DNA from: Limanda limanda
Lineage: Eukaryota; Chordata; Actinopteri; Pleuronectiformes; Pleuronectidae
DNA: 64,000 nt
Direction of reading: 5' to 3'
Assembly (NCBI RefSeq): GCF_963576545.1
Contig: NC_083656.1
Span: 10,442,893 to 10,506,892 of the forward strand
The number at the start of each line of letters is the position of its first letter. The first letter of the stretch is position 1. Made by a program: the position numbers and the translations under genes. Shown here in pieces: positions 58,375 to 64,000 of this stretch. The notes under the pieces are model-generated. The model worked only from the letters and a program-made list of their open reading frames with translations. It made no database searches and was not told the origin of the DNA.

Positions 58375-60873
58375 ATGACACAGCCTCTTTCTCTCAGCCA
58401 ACAGAGGGAGCCCTGTGAGTGTCACTGCACTTGAGTATGAGAGCCTGTGGTGATCCGTCTTCCACCATCACAAGGAACAAACTGTGATCTATGGGAGAGG
58501 GTTTGAAGTGTTTGGAAGGAAACCAGATTTTTTTTTTCTGTGCAAAAAAAGGATGCACTTCCACCACAGGACCCTGCTGAGCATAGACAAGAAAGCATTT
58601 TTAAATAATCCCGATAATAAATCATAATCCCGATGAAAAGCTGCCTCTGTAAATGAAGATCGCACAGATTAGAGTGTGTGAATGCTATTTCCTATGATAA
58701 AATAATGTATTCAATTGACAAAAATATGGTTATTTTCATATGGAGGATTTTTGCTGTGGCAAGTGACATTTTCTACATATGCACAGATGAAAAGGAAGCG
58801 GTGACGCCTATGACGTAGGGGAAAAAAGGTTGATAGATCCCTTTCAAGCACAAATCCTTTGCTGTCAAATTCCTGAAGCCATATTTGAGTGTCTGCGCAG
58901 AAAATTAGCGCTTATAACCTTTTTTCTTACATATTATTGTGAAGGAAAATCAGTTCTTTAAGGTGCAATTTATTATTTCATTAAATGGGAAATACATATG
59001 GATTATTGAAAAATAACTAAATAAACTAGTACATTGTGCTGTGTTTCCAGGTGTGGGCCTGCGTGTTAGAGCGAGTGTGCCTTTCTGGATACAGTGTTCC
59101 CACATTCACATGCTGGTGTCTGCAGTCTGCTGCAGGAAGATACGTTGCTTTATCGACCATCTTCCCTCCAGTGATCAAATCAGAGATTCCCTCTTTTCTC
59201 TTTTTCCCACCTCCTTTGATCTGCATTTCCATTTTCTTTTTCCTCCCTTGTTCACTTGTTCCTCCTCTACCAATCCTCTCCTCTCTCCTCTCCTTTACCT
59301 GAGCTCGGCACCACCCTGCAAACATTCAGGCGTCATTTTCATCCCACCTCCTCCATCATCCCTCCATCGCTGCACGTCACCTGTCCCTCTCTGTCTGTCC
59401 CTCCATCTGTTCATCCAGGGGGCCATGCACGAGACCAGAGGCACAAATCTTTGCGTCTGACATAACACCCCTCCCTTCTCTCTCTCTGTCTCTCTCTCCT
59501 TCATCATTTTTTCTCTCTCTGTCTCTTCCCCCTGCATCTCCTCATCTTCCCTTTTTTCCCTGGGATGGGTGGTTGGAGTGGGGGGTTGTTTAAAGAGCTC
59601 TGGGGGAGGAAGGTGGTTAGTCATCAGAGCGGCGTGCACTGGCGAATCCTTTGGATGATATTTTTTTTTATGGTGGGGTGGGGGTTGCATGGGCCAAATG
59701 CTGCAGTGCTCAAGTGATCCTTGCCCTGTCTGCCTGAACCTCCCTCTCTCCCCCTTGCTCGCTCTTTTATCTGGTGACATTGACTCTTGCATGGATGCAT
59801 TTTCCAATTTTACATCACCCCCATTAAGATTTTGCTGCATGACAGTGGATGGTAGTTTAGGAGAGATGGACTGACGTAGACGTCCACAAACTCCTCACCC
59901 GCCTTCTTACTTTTACAACCCCCCCCCCCCCCTCCCCTCCCCTCTCCCCTCTAAGGCGGCCTAAAAGCCTGATTCTCGGGGTAACCTTGAGATGTGACGC
60001 AGTTGCTGCTACAGCTAACGTAAACGTGCAGGGACGTGCAGCAGGCCACACGGCGTCTGAGGCATCTTCAAAAAAGTACTAATTCAAATTTTTGGACTTA
60101 AAAATGTCCTGTCCTTGTATACTTGCATTTTTATTGTGAATTTATACATTTTTTTTATTTAAATCAATGTCAAATGTACCACAAATATGTACTGGAGCGA
60201 TGCACATGTAGGTCAGCTCTTAAAATTTTTAACAGGCACAGAAATAGAGTCTCTGGGGACTCCATCCTCTGCAAACCGCTCCACCAGCCACTGAGTGTGC
60301 ATGAACCAGGATGGTGATAAAAGCCTGTGACAGTGACATCCTGAAATCCTGCAGCATCCCTCCTTCCTCCTCTCTTTTACTCTTTCTCTTTCATTCTTCC
60401 CATCCCAAGACAAACCAGTCCTCCACCAGTTACCGTCCCTGCTGCCCGGTTGCAACTTTTATTATCATCTCTCTCCATGTCAACCCCCCTCTCCATCACT
60501 CTGTCCATCCCTCACCCGTTCACACCCCCACCCTCTGCCCTGCACCAGTCCTGCAGCAGGATCCAGCCTCTGTTCACTCGTTTGCTCCTTTTTTCTCTCC
60601 TCTCCTCCTGCTCCTCCCTCCTCTCCACTCACCTCTCAGGAGTGTCCCAGACCTGGACACCCATGGGACCCCACCTCAAAAGCACACGGTGCTATCACAC
60701 ACAAAGAAATGAGTGCTCATAAAACTTCCCACAGACAGGACGTGTTACCTACCTACATACATCACCCCTTCCTTGGTCTTGGCTGCTGCCTCCTCCATGC
60801 CTGCTTTGGTCTTCTCTGCGGCGGCCACCACTCCCTCCTTGGCCATGGAAAACCCCTTCATAAATACATCCAT
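53860..60873 (-). CDS. sncg: Gamma-type synuclein
   Basis: Small amphipathic, lipid-binding presynaptic/neuronal protein. Coding exons in minus-strand order: 60873-60753, 57303-57262 (the diagnostic 42-bp synuclein exon), 56157-56030, 54524-54483, 53868-53860. They give 113 residues, and all phases close with GT-AG introns. The start [20 protein letters not shown] is the synuclein signature. KTKEGV-type 11-residue repeats run through exons 1-3 of the coding part ([21 protein letters not shown]). Exon 3 reads [12 protein letters not shown] through [14 protein letters not shown]. The tail is [16 protein letters not shown], very short and Gly-rich rather than the acidic tail of alpha/beta synuclein. 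Gamma is assigned from the tail type and from convergence with glud1. The later repeats have eroded. A 5' non-coding exon may lie upstream. Which teleost duplicate this is cannot be said. Confidence 0.94.
53984..54340. mobile_element. Possible short inverted-repeat element in sncg intron
   Basis: TTTACTCAAGTAC at 53984-53996 recurs as its exact reverse complement at 54328-54340. The surrounding sequence resembles a dispersed fish repeat rich in ACTCAAGTAC/ACTTGAGT. It lies in the last sncg intron. The boundaries are uncertain. Confidence 0.4.
56191..56269. repeat. (CA)n microsatellite beside sncg coding exon 3
   Basis: An interrupted then pure CA run of about 79 bp, starting 34 bp beyond the exon on the acceptor side. 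On the sncg strand it is a GT run ending about 34 nt before the exon. Confidence 0.95.
58319..58370. repeat. (CA)n microsatellite
   Basis: A CA run of about 52 bp in the large first coding intron of sncg (57304-60752). The rest of that intron shows no gene. Its long minus-strand frames are low-complexity. Confidence 0.95.
59919..59950. repeat. Poly-C / C-rich tract (G-rich on the sncg strand)
   Basis: About 14 C, then CCCCT-type units. On the minus, transcribed-sense strand of sncg this is a run of G-tracts in the first coding intron and could fold as a G-quadruplex. Confidence 0.8.
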
Positions 60874-61125
60874 CTTGGGTGACGAGACGGCTGGGCTCCC
60901 CTGCTCCAAACGGGCCTGGCTGGCTGACTGGTGCTTACAGTGGATGTGCAGGAGGGATGTCAGGAGTGTGTTGGTCTGTGTGTGAGTGTGAGGATGTATG
61001 CGTGTGCCGGTGGCTCCTCCTCCCTTGGGTGCTGCACAACAGAAGGTTTCAGAGGACTGTACAGCAAGGCGACAGCACGCAGACTGAGAGAGAGAGGGTG
61101 GAGGGAACGACGGGTACGCACGAGA

Positions 61126-61193
61126 TGGAGAGAGGAGGAGGAGGAGGAGGAGGAGGAGGAGGAGGAGGAGGAGGAAGAGGAGGAAGAGGAGGG
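61126..61193. repeat. (GGA)n trinucleotide tract
   Basis: About 68 bp of nearly pure GAG/GGA purine, about 255 bp upstream of the sncg start codon, pyrimidine on the sncg sense strand. Confidence 0.95.
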
Positions 61194-61643
61194 ATGGCCG
61201 GATGCTGCAGCATTTTCAAGTCATGCTGCAGTCCCGCCCCTCAGCCATCCCTCATCCATCTCTTTCTCCTGATGATTCTGCCTCAGCCTCCAGCACGCTG
61301 TTTGCTTATTATTTGATTGGCACGTTGCTCTGGACACACCTTTCTGGATACTGAGCTTGTGAGAACTGTTACATAACCGGCAGGGCTTTAGCACTGGAGA
61401 TGAAGAGGATTTTTTTTTTTCACATCGTATGGTTTTGACATGAAATCTGTGATTGCATTTCACACAGCTTGTCCAAAAGATGTGAATACTGCAGCTAACC
61501 TTTAATAAAAGAGATATATATATATTATGCATAGAAATAAATTGTATTTATTTATTGTATGCAGATAAAGAAAGCTGCCATTTCTGTTGTTGGGAGAGAA
61601 GAGAAATCGCTTTGTCATCTCAACCTGAATGAGTCACAAGTGC

Positions 61644-61708
61644 CCTCCTCCTCTTCCTCCTCCTCTTCCTTTTCCTCCTCCTCCTCCTCCTCCTCCTCCT
61701 CCTCCTCA
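61644..61708. repeat. (TCC)n trinucleotide tract
   Basis: About 65 bp of CCT/TCC pyrimidine, about 770 bp upstream of the sncg start and roughly the reverse complement of the tract at 61126-61193. Confidence 0.95.
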
Positions 61709-62246
61709 TGGTCCCATTCCTGCAAAACATGCCGACTCAGCGGCACAGCAATTGTGGTGATGCTATTGATATCACTTTATTTATTTTTTATAAATAGTGC
61801 TCTTTAAATACAATGTGGCACACGGGGAGAAATAACTGTGGGCAAAAATATACAATCTGCTTCTGTGTTATAATAGTCTAGGCACTACTCGTGTTTTTGG
61901 TGCCTGATAAAATCAAAGTGCAGACAGTAAAGTGATTTATCTGGAACCCAGTGAACCGTGCTGTGCAGGGAGGATGTCTGTCTTCTGGCTGTTTAAATGT
62001 GCAGAATCATACTGCCCTCTCATGGTCAAGAGAAATGTGGCATCGTGACGCAGCATTATGGCTGCTCTGACGGGCTCCTTATTAAAGATAATCCTGATTT
62101 GTTATGATCAAATAAATCACCCGAAGAGCCACCTTTAAACTTTTCGGATGACAAGTCAAAAAGTTTGCAAAGAGTTTGAACGACCCTCAAAATGGGCCTG
62201 CACTTTAATGTTTTTCATTTGTGGCTGTTGTCCTGTCATTGCTTTG

Positions 62247-62543
62247 AAGGTCCAGTGTGTAAGATTTAGGTGAAAAGGATATTTGCAGGAAATGAAGACA
62301 AAATAATCCTAGTAATGTTTTCGCTAGTGTGTTTCATCTTAATTGTATGAATTGTTTTCCATTACCCTAGAATGAGCTCTTTATATTTAAATAGTAGTAT
62401 AGTTATATTTAGGGGCGGGTCCTCTCTACTGAGGCCGCCATGTTTATTTTACATGTTTGGAAGGAGAGGGCGAGGTGAGGGGTATTCAGCTGCAACATGC
62501 AGCCTCACCACTAGATGTCACTAAATTCTACACATTGAACCTT
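62247..62543. mobile_element. MITE with imperfect 23-bp inverted termini
   Basis: Left end AAGGTCCAGTGTGTAAGATT; right end is an imperfect reverse complement (CTACACATTGAACCTT). About 19 of 23 terminal positions pair. The interior includes 'GAGGCCGCCATGTTT', which together with these termini I recognise as an abundant non-autonomous DNA element in fish. No coding capacity. Confidence 0.75.
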
Positions 62544-64000
62544 TAAGTTGGTAAGGAGTCAGTAATCAAGGATGTGAAATATCTTAGTTCAGTCTCATAT
62601 CCTCATTCCATTACTTAAATTGGAACTATTCCATATATTTATATTAACCAGACCAAATGTCCATGTATAGTGTGGCAAACCCTTCCTGAATTATTCATTG
62701 GCTTTGCAGTTTTCCCCTTCACTTTTACAGAGCATCTCTCTCTCATTGATTTGATTTCCGATCCCAGTACTCTCATCCTTCCTGGCTGCAGCAGGCAACT
62801 GTTTTCAGTCAAAAACTTTCATAAATGTTGGCAGAGTAAGAGAATAACCTAATTAGAGCTAACAAGGTCAAACAGCTAAAAATATATATTTTCCTCTCAG
62901 TAGTTGGTGGAGAACTAAGACAGAATTTCAACGTTCATGATTTTTTTATGTTTGAAAATGAACAATATGACTTGAAATATAGGCTAATGTTGCCTTGTGT
63001 CTGCAGGGTGTGTAAAGTGCTTGCACACATTTTACCGTTAAAAGCTTTGGGGATTTGGGATTTTGGGTTTGTTGTTGTGAAAATGAATGAAAGCCTCAGA
63101 AGAAGCATGTCTAATTAAATCGTCACACATTTATTTAAGTGAAAAGAATCTTTGAGAATGGAGCACCAATGCTATTTGAGTGTTTTTCAGTGCTGCCACC
63201 ATAACTGTGTCACTGCCACCAGCTAGTGTACAATCACATTATCCAGTTACATTCTAGTAGATGCTCTTTCTGAGTGATGCTACGCTTTGCAAAGTCAACA
63301 CACAAAATTACAGGAATTGACACCACACCATGCTTCCGGAGTGACACAATCATTTCCAGAGTTCACTCAGCTGTAGAGTTTTAAGAAAAAATTTATTCAC
63401 ATTGATATCAGTAAATTTTTTGAGTGCACGTTTTTTACATACTGTACTTTATGCATATAGATAAACGTCTACGTGTGTGTTCTCCTCCGTCCTGTATGCG
63501 TGATTTCTCAACAAGCATGCTGATAAGTGTTACAACTCACAAGCAGTTTGTGTACTGGGGGCGTAAAAGAAGCATCATCAGTTCTGCGTGTTCACTTGAA
63601 TAATGGTTATTTTTTGTACAATTTACCTGTCACGTAAGAGAGACAGAACCCAAAACAAACAGGAAACAAAGAAAATAAAAACCCAAATGCGAGATCAGGT
63701 CTTAGCAGCGGACAGTTACATTTGACAGGTAATACTGTGCTTATGAACGCATAGCATTCTCACACCAACAGTTATTATCTCACATTCTACTAATCTAGTC
63801 TACAATACACTATCTCACATCGCTGAGGAGTCTCTTCCTCCTGCTCCTTTTTTTCCCTCTGTAATTTATCCCCTCTTCCTGTTATCTCCTGTGCTGTTGT
63901 CCATGTCCTCATTTACATGTCCACCTCCCTCTGTCGCTATCTCTTTTTCTTTTCTCTCTCTTTTCTCTCCTGCGTCTCTTTATTGCTGGACGTTGAGGAT

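Larger units (their letters stand above)
60874..64000. other. sncg upstream region; no further gene recognised
   Basis: The sncg 5'UTR and promoter should lie here on the minus strand, but no TATA box or transcript start could be fixed. The region holds a (GGA)n tract, a (TCC)n tract and a MITE (listed separately). The final 1.4 kb is AT-rich with CT-rich ends and shows no coding sequence. Confidence 0.6.

Noticed and set aside
57928..58425. 165-codon minus-strand frame
   Set aside because: It lies in an sncg intron, is built around a GT/CA run and low-complexity sequence, with no recognisable domain.
59295..59840. 181-codon open frame on the minus strand
   Set aside because: It lies wholly inside the first coding intron of sncg, is low-complexity (Glu/Arg- and Pro-rich from CT/GA tracts), has no domain and no supporting splice or codon signal.

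Overview
This window is eukaryotic, vertebrate DNA, most likely from a ray-finned fish and probably a percomorph. It has short coding exons with GT-AG introns, very many (CA)n/(GT)n and (CT)n microsatellites, teleost-type interspersed repeats, and four genes whose proteins read cleanly as vertebrate orthologues. No bacterial features, rRNA, tRNA or CRISPR arrays were seen. Exon boundaries were worked out by hand from splice signals, reading phase and protein similarity recalled from the families. All phases close without frameshifts.

Layout. (1) 1-23771, + strand: the 3' 14 coding exons (9698-22061) and 3'UTR of prkce, protein kinase C epsilon. The first coding exon (C2 domain) is not in the window, so 1-9697 reads as intron 1. 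(2) 24256-28417, + strand: a compact nine-exon HIF-alpha gene of the EPAS1/HIF-2alpha type. It starts only about 485 bp after the prkce poly(A) signal. It encodes 374 residues (bHLH, PAS-A, PAS-B) and stops just after PAS-B, so the oxygen-dependent degradation and transactivation regions are absent. (3) 28418-38500: a repeat-rich intergenic stretch with a TTAA-flanked MITE that has perfect 25-bp terminal inverted repeats, several decayed repeats, very long CA and CT microsatellites, and one repeat inserted inside another. (4) 38836-50344, + strand: glud1, mitochondrial glutamate dehydrogenase, 13 exons, 540 residues, with a CpG-rich promoter and one GC-AG intron. (5) 53860-60873, - strand: a gamma-type synuclein (sncg), five coding exons, 113 residues, convergent with glud1. 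(6) 60874-64000: sncg upstream DNA with a (GGA)n tract, a (TCC)n tract and a second MITE, but no further gene recognised.

The prkce-epas1 pair matches human 2p21 and the convergent glud1-sncg pair matches human 10q23, so the window joins two ancestral blocks. The main candidate novelty is the HIF-2alpha-like gene. Its architecture predicts an oxygen-insensitive ARNT partner without activation domains, comparable in layout to the inhibitory HIF3A isoform IPAS, but encoded as a separate locus rather than produced by splicing. An upstream ORF whose stop overlaps the main start codon (ATGA) adds a possible translational control.
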